A stretch of DNA of 15,535 nucleotides, from NCBI GenBank assembly GCA_900552085.1, contig URYB01000023.1, positions 1-15,535 of the forward strand. The letters run 5' to 3'. The translations under genes were made by a program, and so were the position numbers. Shown here in pieces: positions 1 to 7,311 of this stretch. Under the pieces are notes generated by a model that was given only the letters and a program-made list of their open reading frames with translations, had not been told where the DNA came from and ran no database searches. Numbering within the stretch: the stretch's first letter is position 1; each line of letters opens with the position of its first letter. This DNA is from an uncultured Lachnobacterium sp. GTDB taxonomy: Bacteria; Bacillota; Clostridia; Lachnospirales; Lachnospiraceae.

Positions 1-55
1 CTGTATCTTCTACCAATTCAAAATGGTTTGTGCTATCACTATACTCATCTGTATA
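1..55. repeat. Second copy of a 55-bp exact intragenic repeat (left edge)
   Basis: Bases 1-55 are identical to 649-703, an offset of 648 bases or exactly 216 codons, so the surface-protein frame is kept. Just past base 55 the copies differ at 2 bases, agree for the next 6, then diverge. Identity runs up to base 1, so the duplicated block may continue outside the window. Confidence 0.9.
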
Positions 56-2419
56 GATAATACTCTTATCTTCTCCATTCTGTTTTAATTCCTTACTCGG
101 TACATTTGCATAATTGTAATCTACTGTTACACCATCCGGAATCACATAAGTACCATCGACTAAATAACGATCTGCATATATTTTTCGGTTAGTCGTTTCT
201 CCTCCAACTACACCTGCAAGGGATTCTGTATTTACACCTATTATCTTATCCCCTTTCCAATAGTAGATGATCAGTTCTCCATTACTTATTTCTGCACTTC
301 CCTTATTCTCTATCGGAAGTGTGAAATAATACCAGTCATCCTCATCTTCATTATAGATAATCTTCGATGGTGTACCTATGATTAACTTATCTTTGACTGA
401 CTGATAGTTGGTCACCTCATATGTATCTATGTTAATCGTATATGCACTGTACGATACCACTTCTCCTGATGAATTTTTAGGAAGTCCAAATAACAGGCTT
501 TCTGTATCATTCTTTTGAAAATAAGAACTAAATTCATACGAAGATTTAATGAGATCTCCGGATTGATTGTAATAGTTCACTGTAACATGAGCACGCGCAT
601 ATGGCTCTCCTGTGTATTTCAGTTTTAATACAAGCTTGTCTCCGATTTCTGTATCTTCTACCAATTCAAAATGGTTTGTGCTATCACTATACTCATCTGT
701 ATAAGTAATACCGCCATTTGCGGGCTTAATCCATACTTTTACATATGCTTTCACACCAGATTGAATCATACAAGGACGATTTCCCTCACCTAATACAGCT
801 GTGAATGTGTAATATCCAGCAGAAGCTTCTTTAGAATAATTATCTGTATTTTCCCATGACAGAACAGGAAAAACTACATTCCCCGAAGAAGAAAGACCTG
901 TCATTTCAGTCGGAAAACTATTCATGAGCTCTTTCACTGATTTTAAAGGAGTTCCATAAATTCCGGCATTTATCAATGGAACAGTTTCAAAATTTGTTAC
1001 TACACGTGTTAAATCTCCTGATGAACTGGCACCGCCACCAGATGATGAGCCACCAGATGATGAACCACCAGATGAGTCAGATGTAGTCGTTTGGGTTACC
1101 TCTCCATTTCCATTTACAGTAGCATTTTTTCCGGATGAAACTGATTGATTCTTTCCATCCTTGTTTGTTACAGATATAACATCACTGGTATTATTTGTTA
1201 TTTCAACAGATTTATCTTGCTTCGTTGTTTTTACAGAACTTCCTTCCGCTCCTTTCGAGAAATTGATTTCTGTATCTGCTGCAGATGTAATAGATGTTTT
1301 CACATCTGAGTTAATGGTTGTTCCATTAGCATCTTCACCTACATTAAAAGTGATTTCGTTTGTAGAAGTTCCCTCAATTGATACAGTAGCTCTACTATTG
1401 ATATCAACATTCTGAACTTTTCCAGACAGTTTAATATCAACCTTAGTCTCTGATTCAACACTGATTTTGTCTAAATTCCCCTGTACATCAAGTTTAAAAT
1501 TACTACTTGCATGTACAATACGAATTTCCTTTATTCCAGAATCTGCTGGAATAATGACATGTCCAGCTGCCGCATCAAGAATCAACACGTTATCCTTCGC
1601 CAATTCCGTCCAAGTATCTGCAGCAATTTGCTTAATTGTAATCAGTTTGAAGTTTCCTTGATTTTCGACATCTGCATTAGGTGCATCTACTGTCAAAAAA
1701 ACATTCTCATAATTTCCTTCTGGGATTACAAACCTCTCTTTACTATCCGTTTTAAGAATAATATTCGTTACATTTGAATTTTTTAAAGCACTCTCTAACT
1801 CAGATTGTGTAGATACCACTGCTTCATCAGCAACAACTACTACTTTTACCTTCTTATTAATTGTTATTGCTTTACGTGTTCCCTTCTTAGGAATCGCGAT
1901 TTTAACAGATATTGTTGCGGAACCACAAGTAATACCCTTGACATTTCCTTTGGAGTTTACCATTGCAACTGACTTATCACTAGATTTCCACTGATACTTA
2001 GAACCTCTGTATTTGTTTTGCAACGCTAGTGATACTGTTTCACCCTTAGAAATCTGATATGAAGTCTGTTTGAATTTCGGAGTTTTCACTGTGACATTAC
2101 TTTTCAATACTGTCTTTTTCCCATTTTGAGTAACAGTACACTTAATAGAAGTGTTTCCATCCTTGATTCCTTTAACATTTCCAATCGAATCCACCTTGGC
2201 TACCTTTTTATTTAAAGATTGCCATTTCACTTTAGTACTATTAGTAACATTTTTCACTTTCAGGTTCTGTATCATTCCCTCTGTTAATGTAATCTTTTTA
2301 TTACTCAGAGTTGCCTTAGTTGATGCACTTGCTGTATCCGAATTTAACGGAATCAAAGTAAGCACCATAACAAAGGCCAAAGCACAAGAAAGTATTGATT
2401 TCAAAAATCTTTTTTCCAT
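1..2419 (-). CDS. Secreted Ig-like (Big2-type) surface protein, C-terminus beyond window
   Basis: The frame is open from an ATG at 2419 to the left edge, giving 806 codons and no stop, so the C-terminus is missing. A good ribosome site (AGGGAGGA) precedes the ATG. Residues 1-33 are a signal peptide: basic MEKR start, hydrophobic core, then a small-residue cleavage region (DTASAS). Two bacterial Ig-like (Big2) modules follow at about 34-113 and 114-200, each with the typical 'KVAKVDSIGNVKGI' or 'KSVAMVNSKGNVKGI' strand. Residues about 200-445 alternate short polar and hydrophobic strands rich in N, T and V, which suggests a beta-helix (inference). A Ser/Gly linker lies near 450-465, followed by beta-rich domains. 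A module of about 216 residues starts near 572 and begins again near 788. I see no anchor, so cell-wall attachment cannot be judged. The role is unknown; adhesion or matrix binding is a family-level guess. Secretion is more certain than function. Confidence 0.88.
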   Translation of the reverse strand, partial: MEKRFLKSILSCALAFVMVLTLIPLNSDTASASTKATLSNKKITLTEGMIQNLKVKNVTNSTKVKWQSLNKKVAKVDSIGNVKGIKDGNTSIKCTVTQNGKKTVLKSNVTVKTPKFKQTSYQISKGETVSLALQNKYRGSKYQWKSSDKSVAMVNSKGNVKGITCGSATISVKIAIPKKGTRKAITINKKVKVVVVADEAVVSTQSELESALKNSNVTNIILKTDSKERFVIPEGNYENVFLTVDAPNADVENQGNFKLITIKQIAADTWTELAKDNVLILDAAAGHVIIPADSGIKEIRIVHASSNFKLDVQGNLDKISVESETKVDIKLSGKVQNVDINSRATVSIEGTSTNEITFNVGEDANGTTINSDVKTSITSAADTEINFSKGAEGSSVKTTKQDKSVEITNNTSDVISVTNKDGKNQSVSSGKNATVNGNGEVTQTTTSDSSGGSSSGGSSSGGGASSSGDLTRVVTNFETVPLINAGIYGTPLKSVKELMNSFPTEMTGLSSSGNVVFPVLSWENTDNYSKEASAGYYTFTAVLGEGNRPCMIQSGVKAYVKVWIKPANGGITYTDEYSDSTNHFELVEDTEIGDKLVLKLKYTGEPYARAHVTVNYYNQSGDLIKSSYEFSSYFQKNDTESLLFGLPKNSSGEVVSYSAYTINIDTYEVTNYQSVKDKLIIGTPSKIIYNEDEDDWYYFTLPIENKGSAEISNGELIIYYWKGDKIIGVNTESLAGVVGGETTNRKIYADRYLVDGTYVIPDGVTVDYNYANVPSKELKQNGEDKSIIYTDEYSDSTNHFELVEDT
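649..703. repeat. First copy of the 55-bp exact intragenic repeat
   Basis: This is the partner of bases 1-55. On the minus strand it encodes the peptide around YTDEYSDSTNHFELVEDT, which opens the 216-codon module of the surface protein. The exact match at DNA level, including third codon positions, points to recent duplication or ongoing gene conversion rather than an old domain repeat. Confidence 0.9.
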
Positions 2420-2501
2420 TACTAGTCCTCCCTTTCATTAATAACATTCATTCCTGCATGCAATTTATAATATAAACAACATGTTAACTACTATATTTAT
2501 A

Positions 2502-2529
2502 ATTATACGTTTTCTCAGAATAAAATCAA
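2502..2529 (-). promoter_or_regulatory. Candidate sigma-A promoter of the surface-protein gene
   Basis: On the minus strand a TTGATT (-35, 2524-2529) and a perfect TATAAT (-10, 2502-2507) are separated by 16 bases. The -10 lies about 80 bases upstream of the ATG at 2419, leaving an A/T-rich leader. The spacing and perfect -10 support it, but the region is very A/T-rich, so chance matches are likely. Confidence 0.5.
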
Positions 2530-2563
2530 TATTTCTTTCAAAAGATGTATATTCCGTTCCGAG

Positions 2564-2613
2564 TGAACCACTTGCACGGTCAAACTGAGCCAGTCCCATG
2601 GAGGATGAGCCAG
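2564..2613. mobile_element. Possible remnant of an IS21-family terminal region
   Basis: Three direct copies of TGARCCA start at 2564, 2586 and 2606, the last two extended to TGAGCCAG. Their spacing is 22 and 20 bases. The stretch is more GC-rich than its flanks. IS21-family elements carry several repeats of about this length and spacing at their ends as transposase binding sites. No istA or istB coding sequence is present nearby, so at most a terminal scar remains. The link to IS21 is inference from pattern. Confidence 0.4.
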
Positions 2614-2651
2614 TGTTATTTAATCTTAATTATCAGACGACTGTCTATTAA

Positions 2652-2753
2652 TTATAAATTGTTGTCACGCTTTTTACCAAGTTTCTTTCCATCTAGAACA
2701 TAAGTAGCATCTTTAATTGCATTTCCCGGAATAGATGAAATAACAGATAAAAA
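2652..2753 (-). pseudogene. Possible relic C-terminal coding fragment
   Basis: Between the mtnN terminator and the putative insertion-element scar, the minus strand stays open for about 34 codons and ends at TAA (2652-2654). It reads like a protein tail (for example SSIPGNAIKDATYVLDGKK), with a lysine-rich end. There is no start codon or ribosome site, and the upstream part would run into the terminator hairpin and then a stop. It may be the leftover 3' end of a lost gene, or chance. I do not recognise the family. Confidence 0.22.
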
Positions 2754-2782
2754 TAATGGGATGTGACAAATCACATCCCATT
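2748..2782 (-). terminator. Rho-independent terminator after mtnN
   Basis: A perfect 12-bp stem (2755-2766 with 2771-2782) closes a 4-base loop. On the minus strand it is followed by a T-rich tract (ATTTTTAT). It lies about 30 bases past the mtnN stop and ends the pepF-luxS-mtnN transcript. Confidence 0.88.
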
Positions 2783-2811
2783 ACGCAGCTATAAACTTAC
2801 AGCAATTCGCT

Positions 2812-3510
2812 TTACATATTTAATTCGTCGGATTTTTCGATAAAATCTACGACAACTTCGATCGACTGCAGCGCAGCCTTTTCTGCAAATGTCTGGTAAT
2901 CCATTGCCCCGCCCTCGCCATCGGAAATAGAACGAAGAATTGCAAACGGCACTTCATTCACATAGCATACATGGCCGATACTTCCACCTTCCATCTCACA
3001 TGCAATTGCATTGAAACGCTCATGCAGCAACGCTTTCTGGGTTGGCTTATGAATAAAGAGATCACCGGTCGCAATCGTGCCGACTTTGTATTTGATGCCT
3101 TTGTCCATCAGGCATTCGCACAGCAATTTTCTCATCTTATCATCACTCGGCAGGAAAATCTGATCGAGTCCGGACAACAGACCAATTGGATCTCCCAAAG
3201 CGGAAGTGTTCATATCGTGCTGTACGACCTGATCTGCCACAGCCACATCCATGACACCAAGTTCCTTGCACAAGGTACCGCCCACACCGATATTGATCAC
3301 ACAGTCTACATTATATTTTAAGATCATTGCCTCCGCACAGATGGCCGCAAATACCTTTCCGATACCACATACTGCAGCTACAACTTCTTTTCCTGCAATC
3401 GTTCCGCTGACATATGTCACACCGGAATATACCTCTGTCTGAATATTTTCCATGGATTCTTTTAAAGTATCCACTTCCATCTGCATTGCACCAATTACAC
3501 CAATCTTCAT
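2812..3510 (-). CDS. mtnN: 5'-methylthioadenosine/S-adenosylhomocysteine nucleosidase
   Basis: This 232-residue protein has the usual length for MTA/SAH nucleosidases. In the cytosol it splits adenine from S-adenosylhomocysteine and methylthioadenosine, giving S-ribosylhomocysteine and methylthioribose. The three catalytic residues known from the E. coli enzyme are visible at the same numbers: Glu12 (IGAMQMEVD), Glu174 (CEMEGG) and Asp197 (RSISD). The nucleoside-phosphorylase glycine signature INIGVGG lies near residues 72-78. The active-site helix reads MEGGSIG where many relatives have MEGAAI, a mild change. The start lies 22 bases after the luxS stop, so both are very likely on one transcript, with the product of this enzyme being the substrate of LuxS. 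A strong terminator follows. Confidence 0.96.
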   Translation of the reverse strand: MKIGVIGAMQMEVDTLKESMENIQTEVYSGVTYVSGTIAGKEVVAAVCGIGKVFAAICAEAMILKYNVDCVINIGVGGTLCKELGVMDVAVADQVVQHDMNTSALGDPIGLLSGLDQIFLPSDDKMRKLLCECLMDKGIKYKVGTIATGDLFIHKPTQKALLHERFNAIACEMEGGSIGHVCYVNEVPFAILRSISDGEGGAMDYQTFAEKAALQSIEVVVDFIEKSDELNM

Positions 3511-3532
3511 CTGTATTTCTACTCCTTTTCTT

Positions 3533-3994
3533 TTACTGTGGATAAGTAAATTCCATATTTGTCTGTTCCTTCAAAGCATCTAAGTATTTCTTTGCCTCAA
3601 TGCGCGCTGCCTCGAGGGAAAGGTTCTCATAGTGTCCACATTCGGCTGCAGAAGCCCCAAATACCGGTCCTTCGTGGTCGATTGTCTGCTGTAATACCTG
3701 CTTTGTCATTTCAAATACAGCTTTCGGACTCTGATTGTTCCGGACGAGAAGATAAAAACCCGTCTGGCATCCCATCGGTCCAAAATAGATCACATCATCG
3801 CTCATCGCTGAGTTTCGGATATAGGTGGCAAACATATGCTCCAGAGAATGCATCGTTGCATTGTCCATATAATCTCCCGCATTCGGTTTGCGTGTACGCA
3901 GGTCATAGGTAATGACATCTCCGTCTTCCCTTGAAATATAAAATCCCGGCACAAGAACATCATGATTGATGGTAAAACTTTTGATTCTGTCCAT
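3533..3994 (-). CDS. luxS: S-ribosylhomocysteine lyase (autoinducer-2 synthesis)
   Basis: This 153-residue protein matches LuxS in length and motif order. LuxS cleaves S-ribosylhomocysteine to homocysteine and 4,5-dihydroxy-2,3-pentanedione, the precursor of autoinducer-2. The metal site is complete: His49 and His53 in HSLEH, and Cys119 in AECGHYENLSLE. Cys76 (FGPMGCQTG) is the conserved second cysteine of the active site. An AAGGAG ribosome site sits 6 bases before the ATG. The gene lies 24 bases after pepF and 22 bases before mtnN, giving a compact pepF-luxS-mtnN unit. The gene could serve AI-2 signalling, or only homocysteine recycling; the sequence cannot tell which. Confidence 0.97.
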   Translation of the reverse strand: MDRIKSFTINHDVLVPGFYISREDGDVITYDLRTRKPNAGDYMDNATMHSLEHMFATYIRNSAMSDDVIYFGPMGCQTGFYLLVRNNQSPKAVFEMTKQVLQQTIDHEGPVFGASAAECGHYENLSLEAARIEAKKYLDALKEQTNMEFTYPQ

Positions 3995-4018
3995 TTGTAT
4001 CTCCTTTTATCTCACTTC

Positions 4019-5830
4019 TTATTTTGCGTTCATCTGTTCCGTAAACTGTTCCAGATAGGTTTCAAATACCGTAAGTGCATCTTCCACCGGCTGCGGTGTA
4101 CTCATGTCCACGCCTGCTGCTGCCAGCAAATCGATCGGATCCTTTGAACATCCGCCACACAGGAAGTTATTGACATAACGGTCAACCGCCGGCTTTCCTT
4201 CCTCAAGAATCTTCTTGGAAAAAGCCACCGCAGCAGAATATCCGGTTGCATACTGATAAACATAAAATGCGGTGTAAAAATGCGGAATACGCATCCACTC
4301 ATAATCAATCTCCGGATCAATGACCATATCCGGTCCATAATATAACACATTCAGATCGTGATATATCTGATTCAATGACTCTTTCGTCAGGGATTCCCCT
4401 TCGGCAACCTTTGCATGTACGATCTGCTCAAATTCTGCGAACATCGTCTGACGGAACAGTGTCGTGCGGAAAGCCTCCAGATAATGATTCAGTATATACG
4501 TCTTCTTCTGCGCATCCATCTCCGTTTCCAGAAGATAATGATTCAGCAAAGACTCGTTACAGGTCGATGCGACTTCTGCCACAAAGATCAGATAATCGGC
4601 ATACGTAATCGGCTGCGTCTTATTAGAATAATACGAATGAATGGCATGACCCATCTCATGTGCCAGAGTAAACATACTCTCCAGATCATCCTGCTGGTTC
4701 AAAAGCACATATGGATGTGTGCCATATGCCGCCCACGAATATGCGCCGCTCCTTTTATTCTCATTCTCATATACATCGATCCATCCATTGTCGAACCCTT
4801 CTTTCAGTATAGAAACGTATTCTTCTCCCATAGGTGCAAGTGCTTTGGTCACCGTCGCTTTCGCTTCCTCATAAGGATACTGCTGCTCTACATCTTTTAC
4901 CAGAGGCACATAAAGATCATACATATGCAGATGCTCCACACCAAGGATTTTCTTTCGAAGTGCCATATACCGATGCATGGCGGGAAGATGTCTGTGCACT
5001 GCCTCAATCAAATTATCATATACGGATTCCGGAATATTTCCATTGCTTAAATGCATGGCACGCACACTTGGGTACTTGCGCATTTTTGCATAAAAACTCT
5101 CCTGTTTCAGATTGCTGACAAAAATGGAAGCAACGGTATTTCCCCATTTTGCGTACGTGTTGTAGACCGCACGGAACACTTCTTTTCGAAGACTGCGATC
5201 TTTGTCGTTCATAAACTTGATGAAATTTCCATGTGTGATTGTGATCCGGTTGCCCTCTACATCACGAACAGACGGGAATTTAATATCCGCATTATTGAAC
5301 ATCGAATAGATATTCTGCGGACCTACGGCAATCTCCCCGACCTGTGCAAGAATATTTTCTTCTGCAGCAGATAATGTATGTTCTTTTTCGCGCTGGATCA
5401 CTTCGATTTTGCGCCGGTACTTTTCGAGCTTTGGTTCCTCTGTATAAAAACGATTCAGATCATCCTCCAAAATTGCAAGGATTTCCGGTTCTGCAAAACT
5501 TATGGAAGATGCTGCTGCCACCCGGACAGAATCCGCCTTGGCCGCATATCCCTGATATTTTGCATCGGCAGTATCCTGATGATAACTTTCGTTCGCATAC
5601 ACATACACACGGGTCAGATGTGCATCCAACTCATCCATTTTTTTAAAATAAGAAAGCAAACGTTTGGCAGATGTTCCAAGTGTTCCCTTATATGCCGCAA
5701 TCTCTTCTGCCAGTGCATATACCACGTCTACATCCTTCTCCCATAATTCATCCGTGGCAAACAGATCGGTAAGTTTCCACTTATACGCATCCGGAATGTC
5801 CTGACGCTTGCGCAATGCCTTTTCTTCCAT
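4019..5830 (-). CDS. pepF: Oligoendopeptidase F, M3B zinc metallopeptidase
   Basis: This cytosolic peptidase of about 603 residues cleaves short peptides. The zinc site HEMGH is at residues 391-395, and the third ligand Glu419 follows in FVAEVAST. The N-terminal PepF/M3 lobe and the C-terminal Tyr-rich substrate region (IPHFYTAFYVYQYATG) are both present, and length is normal for the family. I start it at ATG 5830, because the GAGGAAG stretch just upstream makes a good ribosome site. A GTG at 5842 would add four residues but has no such site. It heads the unit pepF-luxS-mtnN and lies 67 bases after arcC, with a hairpin between. PepF may recycle peptides or process signal peptides; the pairing with luxS does not prove a shared role. 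Confidence 0.95.
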   Translation of the reverse strand: MEEKALRKRQDIPDAYKWKLTDLFATDELWEKDVDVVYALAEEIAAYKGTLGTSAKRLLSYFKKMDELDAHLTRVYVYANESYHQDTADAKYQGYAAKADSVRVAAASSISFAEPEILAILEDDLNRFYTEEPKLEKYRRKIEVIQREKEHTLSAAEENILAQVGEIAVGPQNIYSMFNNADIKFPSVRDVEGNRITITHGNFIKFMNDKDRSLRKEVFRAVYNTYAKWGNTVASIFVSNLKQESFYAKMRKYPSVRAMHLSNGNIPESVYDNLIEAVHRHLPAMHRYMALRKKILGVEHLHMYDLYVPLVKDVEQQYPYEEAKATVTKALAPMGEEYVSILKEGFDNGWIDVYENENKRSGAYSWAAYGTHPYVLLNQQDDLESMFTLAHEMGHAIHSYYSNKTQPITYADYLIFVAEVASTCNESLLNHYLLETEMDAQKKTYILNHYLEAFRTTLFRQTMFAEFEQIVHAKVAEGESLTKESLNQIYHDLNVLYYGPDMVIDPEIDYEWMRIPHFYTAFYVYQYATGYSAAVAFSKKILEEGKPAVDRYVNNFLCGGCSKDPIDLLAAAGVDMSTPQPVEDALTVFETYLEQFTEQMNAK

Positions 5831-5856
5831 CTTCTTCCTCACTCTCTAAACGATAC

Positions 5857-5882
5857 AAGCAGGACCCGAATGGACCCTGCTT
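5857..5882 (-). other. Hairpin between arcC and pepF, possible weak terminator or processing site
   Basis: An 11-bp stem, counting two G-U pairs on the minus strand, closes a 4-base loop. It lies 15 bases past the arcC stop and about 26 bases before the pepF ATG. No T-tract follows on either strand, so it is not a standard terminator. It could attenuate transcription, block 3' decay of the arcC message, or mark an RNA cleavage site. Confidence 0.5.
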
Positions 5883-5897
5883 GCCATATAACATATT

Positions 5898-6830
5898 TTA
5901 TTTCTTGATCAGAGTTCCCATTCCTCCGGAAATCTCTGCATCATCTTTATTTAATTTTGTAATCAGTACGGAAAGGATTGCTGATTCCCTAATGAAATCA
6001 ATTGCAGCCTCGATCTTTGGTGCCATCGTTCCTTCCTCAAACTGTCCCTCTGCAAGATATTTCTTTGCTTCAGCAACAGAAAGCGTATCTAACTTTGTCT
6101 CGTCCTCCTTGCCAAAGTTCAGGCAGACTTTGTCCACACTGGTAAGGATCACAAGCATATCTGCATCGAGTTTCTCTGCAAGTTTTCCAGCTGCAAGATC
6201 CTTCTCAATGACCGCACTCGCCCCCTGTAATTTATTATTCTGTGCAAGTACCGGAATACCGCCACCACCACAGGCGATCACTACCTGATCTGCATCGGAC
6301 AGTGCTGAGATTGCATCAATCTCAACGATATCCATTGGCTTTGGAGCTGCGACAACTCTGCGGAATCCATCTGCAACTTCCACAACATGGTTTCCTTTCT
6401 TTTCTTCTTCCTCGGCCTCTTCCTTTGTCATCACACGTCCGATCACTTTAGTCGGATGGTAAAAAGCCTCATCATATGGATCAACAATCACCTGTGTCAA
6501 TACGGTAGACACGGTCTTGTAAATACCACGGTTCAATAATTCCGTACGGATTGCGTTCTGTAAATCGTATCCGATATATCCCTGGCTCATAGCAGAACAT
6601 ACAGAAGTAGGTGTCGCTGTATATTCCGGATAAAGGCGGCAGAATTCGTTCATGGCGGTATGGATCATACCAACCTGTGGTCCGTTACTGTGTGTGATAA
6701 CCACCTGATAATCCTCACGGATAAAATCAGCTACTGCCTTTGCTGTACGTGCAGCAGCCTTCTGCTGCTCCGGTAATGTACTTCCTAACGCTTCATGCCC
6801 CAATGCAATTACAATTCTTTTCTTCTTCAT
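5898..6830 (-). CDS. arcC: Carbamate kinase, variant phosphate-loop type
   Basis: This 310-residue protein has the length of carbamate kinases and most of their motifs in order: THSNGPQVG, CSAMSQGYIGYDLQ, the DPYDEAFYHPTKVIG insert, VVAAPKPMDIVEID, VIACGGGGIPV, the kinase core AGKLAEKLDADMLVILTSVD, and EEGTMAPKIEAAI near the end. The enzyme makes ATP from carbamoyl phosphate and ADP, usually at the end of arginine, agmatine or purine-derived catabolism. The N-terminal loop reads ALGHEALG rather than the usual ALGGNAL, so two loop residues differ. No arcA, argF or deiminase is in the window. It starts 11 bases after the gtrA stop, with an AGGAGG site overlapping the end of that gene, so the two are co-transcribed. 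Confidence 0.93.
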   Translation of the reverse strand: MKKKRIVIALGHEALGSTLPEQQKAAARTAKAVADFIREDYQVVITHSNGPQVGMIHTAMNEFCRLYPEYTATPTSVCSAMSQGYIGYDLQNAIRTELLNRGIYKTVSTVLTQVIVDPYDEAFYHPTKVIGRVMTKEEAEEEEKKGNHVVEVADGFRRVVAAPKPMDIVEIDAISALSDADQVVIACGGGGIPVLAQNNKLQGASAVIEKDLAAGKLAEKLDADMLVILTSVDKVCLNFGKEDETKLDTLSVAEAKKYLAEGQFEEGTMAPKIEAAIDFIRESAILSVLITKLNKDDAEISGGMGTLIKK

Positions 6831-6841
6831 ATATCCTCCTT

Positions 6842-7240
6842 CTAATCTTCTGCTTCAAGAAATAACTTTCGTGAAATAAAATTATAAGTTGTGACCAACA
6901 TGGTAGATAATATTTTCGCCACAGCATAAAATATTCCAAATAATTCCACAGCAATCCACATGATCATCTGATTGAGTGCCAGTCCCACAAGACTCAGTGC
7001 CACAAAAATCGCCATCTCCTGGAACTTGCTTAAATCATCCTTGCCGTTGAACACAAACCGCATACTCAGTATATAATTTACCACAACGGATACTGTAAAT
7101 GATATTGCGGAGGATGCAAAATAATGAAGCCCCGTACGTTCTGTCAGCAATATCATAAGTCCATAATCAATGCAAAAGCAAAGCGTCCCGACCAATCCGA
7201 ATTTACAAAACTGCAATAACAGTTTTTTCACTCTTTTCAT
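6842..7240 (-). CDS. GtrA-family four-helix membrane protein
   Basis: This protein of about 132 residues has four hydrophobic segments (about 12-32, 38-58, 70-92 and 98-120) and GtrA-like stretches: FGLVGTLCFCIDYG, SFTVSVVVNYILSMRFVF and TMLVTTYNFISRKLF. GtrA proteins are thought to help move lipid-linked sugars across the membrane, or to partner glycosyltransferases in glycan decoration. I place the start at ATG 7240, with AGGAG 6 bases before it; an adjacent ATG at 7243 is possible. A longer frame from 7294 would be translated through a terminator stem and is unlikely. No glycosyltransferase adjoins; arcC follows 11 bases downstream. Family assignment is sound, the exact substrate is unknown. 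Confidence 0.88.
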   Translation of the reverse strand: MKRVKKLLLQFCKFGLVGTLCFCIDYGLMILLTERTGLHYFASSAISFTVSVVVNYILSMRFVFNGKDDLSKFQEMAIFVALSLVGLALNQMIMWIAVELFGIFYAVAKILSTMLVTTYNFISRKLFLEAED

Positions 7241-7253
7241 CATTGACTCCTGC

Positions 7254-7285
7254 GAAAAATAGATTGTCCTTTCGGACAATCTATT
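7254..7285 (-). terminator. Rho-independent terminator after htrA
   Basis: A perfect 12-bp stem (7258-7269 with 7274-7285) has a GAAA loop on the minus strand and is followed by TTTTT. It lies 27 bases after the htrA stop, and its tract ends just before the gtrA ribosome site. Any gtrA transcript must therefore read through this hairpin or carry it in its leader. Confidence 0.88.
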
Positions 7286-7311
7286 ATATCGCATTTTATC
7301 AAATTTGTCTA

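Noticed and set aside
1161..2441. Several plus-strand frames opposite the surface-protein gene
   Set aside because: They are antisense to a continuous coding frame with signal peptide and Ig-like modules, and lack ribosome sites and recognisable domains.
2420..2811. Riboswitch, tRNA or CRISPR in the left gap
   Set aside because: No cloverleaf, no spaced identical repeats, and no conserved riboswitch core is seen; only the promoter, terminator, repeat patch and relic frame are supported.
4415..5050. Plus-strand open frame of 211 codons
   Set aside because: It lies wholly opposite pepF, shows no motif, and its composition is that of a frame antisense to a conserved gene.
7241..7294. N-terminal extension of the GtrA protein to 7294
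   Set aside because: It would be translated through the htrA terminator stem, while a good ribosome site marks the ATG at 7240.
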